Below are positions 1 through 6,801 of a DNA stretch of 6,801 nt, piece by piece. A model generated the notes under the pieces. It saw only the letters and a program-made list of their open reading frames with translations, made no database searches and was not told where the DNA came from. Numbering within the stretch: the stretch's first letter is position 1; each line of letters begins with the position of its first letter. Origin of the DNA: Acidobacteriaceae bacterium (GTDB lineage: Bacteria > Acidobacteriota > Terriglobia > Terriglobales > Acidobacteriaceae); assembly GCA_003165455.1 (NCBI GenBank), contig PLUJ01000127.1, positions 1 through 6,801 on the forward strand, in the 5' to 3' direction. Position numbers and translations under genes: made by a program.

Positions 1-2262
1 AAGCCCGCCAACATCTTCGTCACCGACCGTGGCAACGCCAAGATTCTCGATTTCGGCCTCGCGAAAATCTCACGTGCGGCGCGGCCCACCAGCGGCGATT
101 CGCAAACCCTGGCCGACGCCTCCGGCCTTGACCTCACCAGCCCCGGCACCGCAGTCGGCACCGTGGCCTATATGTCGCCCGAGCAATTGCGCGGCAAGGA
201 GCTCGACGGTCGCACCGATCTCTTTTCCTTCGGCGTCGTGCTCTACGAAATGGCCACCGGCGTTCTCCCTTTTCGCGGAGAAACTTCCGCCGTCGTCACC
301 GAAGCCATTCTCAATCGCCACCCCACCGCTGCTACGCGTCTGGTTCCGGAACTTCCTCCCAAGCTGGAGGAGATCATCAACAAAGCGCTCGAAAAAGACC
401 GCGATATGCGCTGTCAGACGGCGGCCGAACTTCGTGCCGACCTCAAACGTTTCAAGCGCTCCCTCGATTCCTCGCGCACCTCGGTTCTCACGGAACCGGC
501 ACAGTCCTCATCTTCCACCAGCGTAGCCGCTTCAGCAGTAGCTGTGCCGGTGAAGCGAAAAAAGTCTACCGCTGCGCTGATTTTCGCCCTCGGTCTGCTT
601 GTCGTAGCAGGCCTCGGCGTCTACGCCGGCAAGTTTTTCTTCGCGGCCGCCCCCGTCGAGCCTCCGCTCTACCGTCAACTCACCTTCCGCCGCGGCAGCA
701 TCCGCTCCGCCCGCTTTGCCCCGGATGGCCAAACCATCCTGTACAGCGCCGCCTGGCAAGGTGGACCGTTGGACGTATTTACCGCTCGCCCCGAAGCTCC
801 CGAGGCGCGCTCCATGGGCCTCAGTCACACCCAACTCATGTCCGTGTCCTCCGCATCGGAGATGGCTGTCCTGCTGAACAGTAAAGCCCTGGGTACTTGG
901 GTCAGCATGGGTACGCTGGCGCGCGCGCCGCTGGTGGGGGGCGCACCGCGCGAAGTGTTGGAGCAGGTGCAATGGGCAGACTGGTCGGCGGACGGAAACA
1001 CTTTGGCTGTCGTCCGCGACTTCGGAGGCCGGAATCGCCTGGAGTTTCCCATCGGCAAGCCGCTCTATGAAACCGGCGGCTGGGTCGGACACCCTCGCGT
1101 CTCTCCCAAGGGAGACTTGATCGCATTCATCGACCACCCCGTTCAAGGCGATGACAGAGGTACGCTCGCCGTCGTCGATCTCGCAGGACACAAGAAAGAT
1201 CTCTCGGACGAGTGGTACACAATTCAAGGCCTGGCTTGGTCGCCGAACGGCAAAGAGATCTGGTTCACTGCCAGCAAGTCCGGCGTGGATCGCACGCTTT
1301 ATGCGGTCACGTTGGATGGCAAGGAGCGCATGGTGTTGCGCCTGCCGGGCGCATTGATGCTATTCGACATCTGGAAGGATGGCCGGGTATTGATGATGCG
1401 CGCCAGTTGGCGGCGCGAACTGATCGGCTTCGGCGCGGACGGCAAGCAGCGCGAACTTTCCTGGCTCGACTACAGCTATCCCGCAGAACTTTCACGCGAC
1501 GGGAAAACTTTATTATTCGATGAAGAAGGCGGCGGCGGATCGCTCGCCTACTCCAAATCCGGAGGATACACCTACGGAGTTTATATCCGCTCGACCGACG
1601 GCACGCCGGCCGTGCTGCTCGGAGAGGGAAGCGCGCTCGCGCTATCCCCCGACGGGAAATGGGCGATTACCGAGAGCCAGGTGTCGCCGGCCCAGCTAAA
1701 GCTTCTGCCTACCGGTGCGGGCCAGTCCAAGGACCTCACGAACGATACTATCAACCACAACTGGGCTCACTGGTTCAGCGACGGCAAGCGCATCCTCTTT
1801 TCAGGCAACGAGCCCGACAGGGGAGAAAAGCTTTACGTCTACGATCTGGACACAGGCAAAGACCGCGCCATCACTCCGCAAGGCGTGAACGGGAACTCTT
1901 TCGCGATCTCTCCTGACTCGCAGGTGGTCGCTGCCATTGGTCCCGACCAGCGAGGCTACCTTTACCCGGTGAACGGTGGGGACGCGAAGTTGATTCCCGG
2001 CGTCAATCAAGGCGAGCAACCCATCACCTGGAGCGCCGACGGCCATTCTCTTTACGTCTACCAGCCGGGAGAACTGCCGGCCCACGTGTATCGCATCGAC
2101 GTCCAATCCGGCCAGCGCACGCTGTGGAAAGATCTGATGCCCACTGATCCTGCTGGTGTGGAGAACATCGGACCCATCCTTCTTACTCCCGATGCCAAAA
2201 CCTGTGTCTTTGGTTACCATCGAAATTTGGCGGATTTGTATCTGGTGGAAGGCTTGAAATAA
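1..2262 (+). CDS. Membrane Ser/Thr protein kinase with C-terminal WD40/TolB-like beta-propeller (5' partial)
   Basis: Transmembrane eukaryotic-type Ser/Thr kinase, expected to phosphorylate cytoplasmic proteins in response to a signal read by its periplasmic propeller. The frame is open from base 1, giving 753 visible residues. It opens with KPAN, the end of the HRDxKPxN catalytic loop, so the N-lobe and catalytic Asp lie upstream. DFG is at residues 17-19, followed by a Ser/Thr-rich activation segment, [10 protein letters not shown] (54-62, SPE for the usual APE), the subdomain IX Asp at 73 (RTDLFSFG) and the late conserved Arg near 137. A Ser/Pro-rich linker (about 154-184) leads to KRKK and one membrane helix (about 190-210), with the basic side in the cytoplasm. 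The rest, about 220-753, carries ten PD40-like strands of the form xSPDGKxLxF (for example [30 protein letters not shown]). PASTA repeats are absent. Ends at TAA 2260-2262. The architecture is typical of Acidobacteria; ligand and substrates are unknown. Confidence 0.93.
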   Translation, partial: KPANIFVTDRGNAKILDFGLAKISRAARPTSGDSQTLADASGLDLTSPGTAVGTVAYMSPEQLRGKELDGRTDLFSFGVVLYEMATGVLPFRGETSAVVTEAILNRHPTAATRLVPELPPKLEEIINKALEKDRDMRCQTAAELRADLKRFKRSLDSSRTSVLTEPAQSSSSTSVAASAVAVPVKRKKSTAALIFALGLLVVAGLGVYAGKFFFAAAPVEPPLYRQLTFRRGSIRSARFAPDGQTILYSAAWQGGPLDVFTARPEAPEARSMGLSHTQLMSVSSASEMAVLLNSKALGTWVSMGTLARAPLVGGAPREVLEQVQWADWSADGNTLAVVRDFGGRNRLEFPIGKPLYETGGWVGHPRVSPKGDLIAFIDHPVQGDDRGTLAVVDLAGHKKDLSDEWYTIQGLAWSPNGKEIWFTASKSGVDRTLYAVTLDGKERMVLRLPGALMLFDIWKDGRVLMMRASWRRELIGFGADGKQRELSWLDYSYPAELSRDGKTLLFDEEGGGGSLAYSKSGGYTYGVYIRSTDGTPAVLLGEGSALALSPDGKWAITESQVSPAQLKLLPTGAGQSKDLTNDTINHNWAHWFSDGKRILFSGNEPDRGEKLYVYDLDTGKDRAITPQGVNGNSFAISPDSQVVAAIGPDQRGYLYPVNGGDAKLIPGVNQGEQPITWSADGHSLYVYQPGELPAHVYRIDVQSGQRTLWKDLMPTDPAGVENIGPILLTPDAKTCVFGYHRNLADLYLVEGLK

Positions 2263-2342
2263 GACTGGCGAATCCCGCTCTTCCAACTTATTAGCGAAAT
2301 TGAGGTCGGCAGGTTTAGGACCGCGTGGCGGCAGCCCACGAT
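2263..2342. other. Convergent intergenic gap
   Basis: This 80-base spacer lies between the stop of the kinase gene (+) and the stop of the flippase gene (-). Transcription converges here, so a bidirectional terminator would be expected. Only short stem-loops are visible at its right end, and neither strand has a T-run following a hairpin. No coding potential is evident. Confidence 0.7.
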
Positions 2343-2352
2343 CTATGGCTGC
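2324..2352. terminator. Possible stem-loop(s) between convergent genes
   Basis: Two mutually exclusive short hairpins can be drawn. The first pairs CGTGG (2324-2328) with CCACG (2336-2340) around a 7-base loop. The second pairs GCAGCC (2331-2336) with GGCTGC (2347-2352) around a 10-base loop and overlaps the flippase stop codon. Their position fits transcription termination between convergent genes. Neither has a downstream T-run on either strand and the stems are only 5-6 bp, so this is weak; such stems arise by chance in GC-rich DNA. Confidence 0.2.
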
Positions 2353-3998
2353 GTTCCCGCTCCCATGATTTCCTTGGTTTCATTTTGCGCAACCGCCGGA
2401 TAGGCGATGCGTTTTCGCCGGCGCAGATCCTGCGGCAATTGTGACTTCAATATCCACAATCCCAATGCGGTCGCAGCGGCCCAGGTTACGGAAACTAAAG
2501 CCAGCTGCAGCAGGTCGGTCATTCGGCTGCCGTGGCCGAAAGCCGGAAGCGGAATATTTTTCGCGACTTCCAGACTGATTCCCCCGGCAACAACCGCGGT
2601 AAGTGCGGATTTTCCCAGTTCATCCCAGCGCAATGTTCGCAACGAAACCATCTTTCGATAATGCAGCAGCCAAGCCAGCGCCAACAGATTCGCCCCAATG
2701 CCAATGTCGGAAGCGTAAGCCAATCCAACCACTCCGCATCGATGGAAGAGAAAAGAATAAATCGGTAACGAAGCGCTGGTGATGACGGTGACTGCCACCA
2801 TTGGCGTAAGCGTGTCGCCCGCCGCGTAAAACGCGCGGGCATACAATCCCTGCGCAGCCCACAGCGCGAGCGACAGAGAGAACCAAAAAAAATACACGGC
2901 GGTAGTGCGCGTGTCCGAGACGGTGAACCGTCCGCGTCGATAGACCAGATCGATCAACGGGAACGCAGCGGCCATCATCCAACCCGTCGCCAGAAATGAT
3001 GCGGCAGCGACCCGGTAGACTGAATCGTTCACCGTGGTGGCGAATTCCTTCAGCCGCTTCTCGTTGAATAATCGTGCAAAGAACGGCAAAGAAGCTTGCC
3101 CAGTTGCCTGCCCCAGAACCGCGATGGGCACGGCGAACAAGCGTTTTGCATAGTTCAGCCGCGATATATCGCCCACGCCGCTGGCCGCATAATGACGCAG
3201 GATCCAGTCGTCCGCCGTAACCAGAGAGACTCCGAGCATCAGCGGGACCGATAATTTGATCCATTCGCGAAACGCAGGATTGGTCACATCGAAAGACGGC
3301 TTGTATCCCGTGCCAATGCGCGCCGCCCCGATTACGCTCGCGAGGAACGGCCCCGCGATGCTTCCCGCCAGCGCGCCATAGGCCAGGGCTCCAATTCCAA
3401 AGTGACGTCCCGCCACCACCCCGCCCAGAATGATGAACAAGTTGTAAAGCAGGGGGCCAAGCGCAGGAAAAAGAAACAACCGGTGCGAAAGCAGCACGGC
3501 AGAAACCACTCCTCCCACATAAAAGAAAATCTGCGCCGGCAACAAAATGCGGGTGAGATGAACGGTGAGTTCCGCCTGCTCGCGGGAGAATCCGTGAAAC
3601 ATCCAGCGCACGAATTGCGGCGTAAAGATTTCAGTGATAACGGTGCCAACAATCATCACCACCGTCATTACGGTAATTACGACCGAAAAAGTCTTGTTGG
3701 CATCGGCGTCGCGCTTCTCGGCGAGGAACCGCGTATAGATCGAGATGAATGTGATCGATGCGGCGCCCCCGGCCACAATGTAGTTGAGCCAGTCAGGAAG
3801 GGTGAAAGCCGCGACGTATGCATCGGTTTGCCCTCCCGCGCCGAATTCGTAAGCGATGTAGGCTTCGCGCACATAACCAATCGCTCGCGAAAGCATCACC
3901 GTGCCCATCAGCAGCACCGTTGCCGAAAAAGCGCTGTGCTGATGCGATGGGCGAAAAAAGCGAAGGGCTTTATTCATGGGACGGAATGATTGCGCCAA
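2343..3998 (-). CDS. murJ: MurJ/MviN-family lipid II flippase
   Basis: Polytopic inner-membrane protein of the MOP flippase superfamily. MurJ moves the peptidoglycan precursor lipid II across the cytoplasmic membrane. The 551 residues and repeated hydrophobic segments fit the family's usual length (about 510-550) and 14 helices. Recognisable family stretches are LSRAIGYVREA (36-46), FGAGGQTDAYVAAF (52-65), YAKRLFAVPIAVLGQATG (283-300) and RAFYAAGDTLTPM (388-400). Arg38, Arg44, Asp59 and Arg286 align with functionally important residues of E. coli MurJ. The segment after Asp59 is unusual: LPDWLNYIVAGGA replaces the proteobacterial LPNLLRRIFAEGA. The longest frame starts at TTG 3998; ATG at 3977 (MNKALRFF, 544 residues) is the more conventional start. 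Neither has a clear Shine-Dalgarno sequence. A basic tail (RRRKR, 526-530) ends the membrane part. Stop TAG at 2343-2345. Another MOP-family polysaccharide-lipid flippase role is possible but less likely. Confidence 0.92.
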   Translation of the reverse strand: MAQSFRPMNKALRFFRPSHQHSAFSATVLLMGTVMLSRAIGYVREAYIAYEFGAGGQTDAYVAAFTLPDWLNYIVAGGAASITFISIYTRFLAEKRDADANKTFSVVITVMTVVMIVGTVITEIFTPQFVRWMFHGFSREQAELTVHLTRILLPAQIFFYVGGVVSAVLLSHRLFLFPALGPLLYNLFIILGGVVAGRHFGIGALAYGALAGSIAGPFLASVIGAARIGTGYKPSFDVTNPAFREWIKLSVPLMLGVSLVTADDWILRHYAASGVGDISRLNYAKRLFAVPIAVLGQATGQASLPFFARLFNEKRLKEFATTVNDSVYRVAAASFLATGWMMAAAFPLIDLVYRRGRFTVSDTRTTAVYFFWFSLSLALWAAQGLYARAFYAAGDTLTPMVAVTVITSASLPIYSFLFHRCGVVGLAYASDIGIGANLLALAWLLHYRKMVSLRTLRWDELGKSALTAVVAGGISLEVAKNIPLPAFGHGSRMTDLLQLALVSVTWAAATALGLWILKSQLPQDLRRRKRIAYPAVAQNETKEIMGAGTQP

Positions 3999-4231
3999 GC
4001 CTGGATTTCATGCGGTCTGATAAGAAGTTTTCTAACAAAGCCTACCAGAGGCCAGCGGCGAGTGTTCGTGTTTATCGCAAGATCGGACCCGACAGTTCCT
4101 GGATTGATACTTCGGCGGAAACGCAACCTGGCAGTTCCCGCCGCACGACTAATGGATGCACCGCCCGGGAACCTGCTATCGCCTGCACCGTGCCACGTTA
4201 TTGCGGGGTCGCACTACTCAATCATTTTCGG
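3999..4231. other. Intergenic region upstream of the flippase gene
   Basis: This 233-base stretch separates the end of the glycosidase gene from the flippase gene; both lie on the - strand. It should contain the flippase 5' region and any glycosidase terminator. I found no -35/-10 pair with good matches and correct spacing, no hairpin followed by a T-run, and no small gene with a ribosome binding site. The one structural element is an imperfect inverted repeat in its middle. Open frames crossing it on the + strand run antisense into the neighbouring genes and look accidental. Confidence 0.7.
4131..4176. repeat. Imperfect inverted repeat
   Basis: GCAGTTCCCG (4131-4140) pairs with CGGGAACCTGC (4166-4176), giving ten base pairs with one bulged C at 4172 and a 25-base loop. 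It lies 133-155 bases upstream of the candidate flippase starts, reading on the - strand, and 56 bases beyond the glycosidase stop. It could be a transcript hairpin or an operator-like palindrome. There is no following T-run, so it is not a standard intrinsic terminator. The loop is long, and chance cannot be excluded. Confidence 0.35.
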
Positions 4232-6801
4232 CTACTGATCATTCGGAATATCGTAGGCGCTTGAGATTTTGATGTCCGCATGGAGGGGAGTTTCGGCGGA
4301 AGACCGGCCCACCTCCACGGAATATTTTCCAGCGTCCGCATGCCAGTCTTTTGCGGTCGTGTCGTAATACGTGAATGCGCGGGAATCAAGCGGCACCGAC
4401 ACATGCTTCGTCTCGCCCGGAGCGAGATCGACGCGCGAAAATCCTTTCAGTTCTTTCGCCGGGCGCGGCACCTTCGGATCGGTCTCCCCTACATATACCT
4501 GAGCTACGTCCGCGCCGGGACGGGTGCCGGTATTGGTCACATCGAAAGTGACTGAGTAGTGCGCGCCCGCTGACGATCCGCCTTCAGGCTGCACCGAGAG
4601 ATTGCTGTACTGAAAAGTGGTGTACGACAATCCGTAGCCAAAAGGAAACAGCGGTTTCACATGATTGTGTTCATAGCCGCGATAGCCCACAAACACGCCT
4701 TCTTTATAGATCACACGATTGGTGTTCGCTTCAGGGTAATAGCTGTCATGCACGGGATTGTCGGCCCAGTGGCGCTCGAACGTAGCCGGCAGATGGCCGG
4801 ACGGGTTGACCTCACCAAAAAGAATTTCGGCGAGTGCCGTGCCGCCGCGCTCTCCCGGATACCAAAGCTCAAGGTCCGCGGGAACCTGATCGAGCCAGTC
4901 GCCAGGATCCACGTTGCCCCCGGAGGTGACGGTAACAATTGTGTTCTTGTTCAGCGCGGCGAGTTCGCGGATTAATTCCTCCTGGCCGAACGGTAAGCTA
5001 AAGGTGCGATCCGCACCCTCCGACTCGCTGCTGGAGTCAAAGCCCGCGCCGATCACAATGACGTCGGCCTTGGCGGCTGCGGCCTTCACCGCGGCGGAGA
5101 CGATTTTGTGCTGGTCCATGATGCCGACGAACAAGCGCCCACCGATCGGAGTATTCTGAAAGGCTTCGGCGATAATCTTGTGCGGTCCGGCCGAGAGAGT
5201 AAGGCTTGTGTGGTTCTGCAGGGCGGTAGCCAATTTCCATTCGTCGAAGACTGTTTTGCCATCCACCAGAACGCGATAGCCGTTGCTCTCGCCGGAATAT
5301 TCAGCCGCGATCTCGTAGGAGGAAGTTTCCGGCGCAATGTAGAAGCCCGTCCAGCGTCGTGACGATTTCTTCTGAGTGCTGAACGACTCAATCACTTCGT
5401 CGAAATCGGGAAGGTCTTCCCAGGAGACGCCCGTAAAGTTAAGATGCCGCACGCTCTGAGTAGAGATTGGAGCGCCGGAGAAATCTCCATTCGCAAATGT
5501 CTCCAGCTTCAGTCCCGGTTTGCCATCGTGCTCGGCGGTGGAAAATTCGGTAGAAGTGGCGAGGGAGTTCATGTCCGGCAGGCCACGCTCGTAGTAAATC
5601 TTCGCCGACTCTCCCATGTAAGTTGCGATGCCCTCCAAAATACTGACCGCGGAGAATGGAATGGCCTTGCCGCTGCCGCCACCTACTGGCTGCGCGGGCC
5701 AAGCATCGGGCCCCGCGACGAGAATGTTTTTGATTTTGCTTTTATCCAGCGGCAGCAGAGCGCCCTCATTCTTCAGCAGCACAATGCCTTCCCGCGCTCC
5801 CTGCAGGGCAACCAGATGATTTTCCGCATCGTATTTCGATATGGATAGATCGGCCTGCTCACGGTCGAGCCAGCCGAAGCAGGCTGCCGTGGTGAGAATG
5901 CGGCGAACTTTTTCGTCGATTGTCGATTCCTTGACGCGGCCGTCCCGAATTGCCGGGAGCAGATTCTCCCGGTTCATGTACTTGCCCTTGGGCATTTCCA
6001 GGTCAAGTCCGCCGTTGGCCGCGCCTACACCGCTGTATGTGGCATCCCAGTCCGACATCATTACACCCTGAAAGCCCCATTGCTTTCTGGCGACATCGAT
6101 ATTGAAATACGCATTCTGCGAAGAGTGCGTGCCATTGACCAGGTTGTAGGAATCCATGATCGCACCGACATGCGCGTTCTTTACCGCGTACTCGAAAGCG
6201 GGCAGATAAATCTCGCGCGCGGTGCGCTCATCGACGATGGAATCGCTGTCATGCCGCAGGAACTCCGAATTGTTGGCCAAAAAATGCTTCACGGTCGGGC
6301 TGACGCCCTGTTTCTGCATCCCGGTGATATAGCCCGCGGCGGTGACGCCGGCGAGGAATGGATCTTCGCCAAAGTATTCGAAGTTGCGGCCATTCATGGG
6401 CGCGCGATAAATGTTCACGCCAGGGCCGAGCATGAAGTTGATACCTCGGGCGCGGGCGTCCCTGCCGATTCCGGCCCCAACGCGCACCGCCAATTCCGGA
6501 TCCCATGTGGCGGCAAGGCCAATGCCCGCGGCATAGGTGGTCGATGGATATTTTTGATTGCTGCGCACCCCCAGCGGGCCGTCGGACATTTCAAGCGCTG
6601 GAAGGTTTAGGCTGGGCATGGCGCGAACCGCAAAGCCGGTGCCGCCGATGTAGTCGATTTTCTGCTCGAGTGTCATCTTGCCGAGGATCGCATCCACTCG
6701 GCGCTCAATTTCAGGACTGATTGGCGTCGGAGCTTGGGTGAGCGAGATGCACGACCAAAGAAATGTGATGGTGAGTAGAAATCCAGAAGAGAGGCGGGAA
6801 A
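4232..6801 (-). CDS. Secreted GH3 beta-glucosidase-type enzyme with PA14 insert (5' partial)
   Basis: Glycoside hydrolase family 3 enzyme, expected to remove beta-linked glucose or related sugars from oligosaccharide ends by a retaining mechanism, outside the cytoplasm. Residues are numbered from GTG 6697, where recognisable GH3 sequence begins. The N-terminal barrel domain (about 1-275) has MSDGPLGVR (37-45), NGRNFEYFGEDP (102-113), KHF (137-139) and GVMMSDWDA (211-219), with Asp216 the predicted nucleophile. The alpha/beta sandwich domain (about 300-690) is interrupted by a PA14 domain (about 398-535). Its SESEGADR motif (557-564) supplies Glu560 as probable acid/base. A fibronectin-III-like domain (about 712-795) ends the protein, with NTGTRPGADVAQVYV and PAKELKGF motifs. 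Stop TAG at 4232-4234. Upstream of GTG 6697 the frame stays open for 34 codons to the window edge and reads as a signal peptide, so the GTG is probably internal. Beta-xylosidase or another exo-beta-glycosidase specificity is possible. NagZ is ruled out by the domain layout. Confidence 0.94.
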   Translation of the reverse strand, partial: SRLSSGFLLTITFLWSCISLTQAPTPISPEIERRVDAILGKMTLEQKIDYIGGTGFAVRAMPSLNLPALEMSDGPLGVRSNQKYPSTTYAAGIGLAATWDPELAVRVGAGIGRDARARGINFMLGPGVNIYRAPMNGRNFEYFGEDPFLAGVTAAGYITGMQKQGVSPTVKHFLANNSEFLRHDSDSIVDERTAREIYLPAFEYAVKNAHVGAIMDSYNLVNGTHSSQNAYFNIDVARKQWGFQGVMMSDWDATYSGVGAANGGLDLEMPKGKYMNRENLLPAIRDGRVKESTIDEKVRRILTTAACFGWLDREQADLSISKYDAENHLVALQGAREGIVLLKNEGALLPLDKSKIKNILVAGPDAWPAQPVGGGSGKAIPFSAVSILEGIATYMGESAKIYYERGLPDMNSLATSTEFSTAEHDGKPGLKLETFANGDFSGAPISTQSVRHLNFTGVSWEDLPDFDEVIESFSTQKKSSRRWTGFYIAPETSSYEIAAEYSGESNGYRVLVDGKTVFDEWKLATALQNHTSLTLSAGPHKIIAEAFQNTPIGGRLFVGIMDQHKIVSAAVKAAAAKADVIVIGAGFDSSSESEGADRTFSLPFGQEELIRELAALNKNTIVTVTSGGNVDPGDWLDQVPADLELWYPGERGGTALAEILFGEVNPSGHLPATFERHWADNPVHDSYYPEANTNRVIYKEGVFVGYRGYEHNHVKPLFPFGYGLSYTTFQYSNLSVQPEGGSSAGAHYSVTFDVTNTGTRPGADVAQVYVGETDPKVPRPAKELKGFSRVDLAPGETKHVSVPLDSRAFTYYDTTAKDWHADAGKYSVEVGRSSAETPLHADIKISSAYDIPNDQ
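5093..5506 (-). other. PA14 domain inserted in the GH3 C-terminal domain
   Basis: Residues about 398-535 of the glycosidase run from LETFANGDFSG to VGIMDQHK. The pattern is that of PA14: an opening strand with a small-residue-rich turn, RWTGFYIAPETSSYEI in the middle, then YRVLVDGKTVFDEW and a closing LSAGPHKIIAEAF strand. In characterised PA14-bearing GH3 enzymes, such as the Kluyveromyces marxianus beta-glucosidase, this insert shapes the substrate entrance and favours short oligosaccharides. That role is inferred here by homology. Boundaries are approximate. Confidence 0.85.
6698..6799 (-). other. Signal-peptide-like N-terminal segment of the GH3 enzyme (incomplete)
   Basis: The 34 codons upstream of GTG 6697 contain no stop and no in-frame ATG or other conventional start. 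Their translation begins SRLSSGFLLTITFLWSC and continues ISLTQAPTPISPEIERR. An Arg, a hydrophobic core of about 14 residues, then a Pro/Thr/Ser stretch leading into the catalytic domain is the layout of a Sec signal peptide. LWSC resembles a lipobox, but Trp at the second position is unusual, so lipoprotein status is uncertain. A signal peptidase I site near LTQA is the alternative, though a Pro follows it. Confidence 0.75.

Noticed and set aside
29..526. 165-codon open frame on the + strand
   Set aside because: It overlaps the kinase catalytic domain out of frame and its translation is low-complexity Pro/Ser/Arg; the kinase frame has clear motifs.
532..1227. 231-codon open frame on the - strand
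   Set aside because: It runs antisense to the kinase propeller, has no recognisable domain or ribosome binding site, and is explained by GC-rich codon usage on the other strand.
1801..2286. 161-codon open frame on the - strand
   Set aside because: It is antisense to the end of the kinase gene, with no family resemblance.
2620..3264. 214-codon open frame on the - strand
   Set aside because: It is an alternative frame of the same strand inside the flippase gene, which has clear family motifs throughout.
3402..3989. 195-codon open frame on the + strand
   Set aside because: It is antisense to the flippase N-terminal half; the translation is His/Arg-rich without domains.
4021..4080. Possible flippase promoter (AT-richer patch, - strand)
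   Set aside because: Sequences such as TTAGAA and GATAAA resemble a -10 box, but no -35 box lies at a suitable spacing.
4092..4138. Short direct repeat CAGTTCC in the gap
   Set aside because: Seven bases repeated twice is within chance expectation and has no further structure.
3818..4264. 148-codon open frame on the + strand spanning the intergenic gap
   Set aside because: It overlaps both neighbouring genes antisense, has no ribosome binding site or motif, and does not look like a real gene.
6080..6610. 176-codon open frame on the + strand
   Set aside because: It is antisense to the GH3 barrel domain, whose conserved motifs explain this stretch fully.
6695..6697. GTG as the start of the glycosidase
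   Set aside because: The open frame continues upstream with a signal-peptide-like segment, so this is probably an internal Val codon.

Overview
The window looks like ordinary chromosome from a GC-rich Gram-negative bacterium, most likely a member of the Acidobacteria. The main reason is the first gene. It is a Ser/Thr protein kinase fused through one membrane helix to a large WD40/TolB-like propeller, an architecture strongly expanded in that phylum, and its propeller sequence has the wording typical of acidobacterial proteins. A secreted GH3 glucosidase with a PA14 insert fits a soil polysaccharide degrader. The taxonomic call is inference from protein style; no rRNA or other marker gene is present.

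Layout: (1) Bases 1-2262, + strand, hold the 3' part of the receptor-like kinase gene. It enters the window inside the catalytic loop, so the N-lobe is missing. (2) Bases 2263-2342 are a short convergent intergenic gap with weak stem-loop potential. (3) Bases 2343-3998, - strand, encode a MurJ/MviN-family lipid II flippase. (4) Bases 3999-4231 are a 233-base gap with one imperfect inverted repeat and no gene or promoter I can defend. (5) Bases 4232-6801, - strand, encode a GH3 beta-glucosidase-type enzyme. Its coding frame stays open to the right edge and contains a signal-peptide-like segment, so the true start lies outside the window.

How they relate: the flippase gene and the glycosidase gene point the same way, but the 233-base gap argues against tight translational coupling. 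The flippase serves cell-wall precursor export, the glycosidase acts outside the cytoplasm on beta-linked sugars, and the kinase probably senses something in the periplasm. I see no evidence that the three form one system. There are no mobile elements, CRISPR arrays, tRNAs or rRNAs, and I did not find a convincing undescribed system. The most notable points are the altered conserved positions in the flippase, the hidden N-terminus of the glycosidase, and the kinase-propeller architecture.
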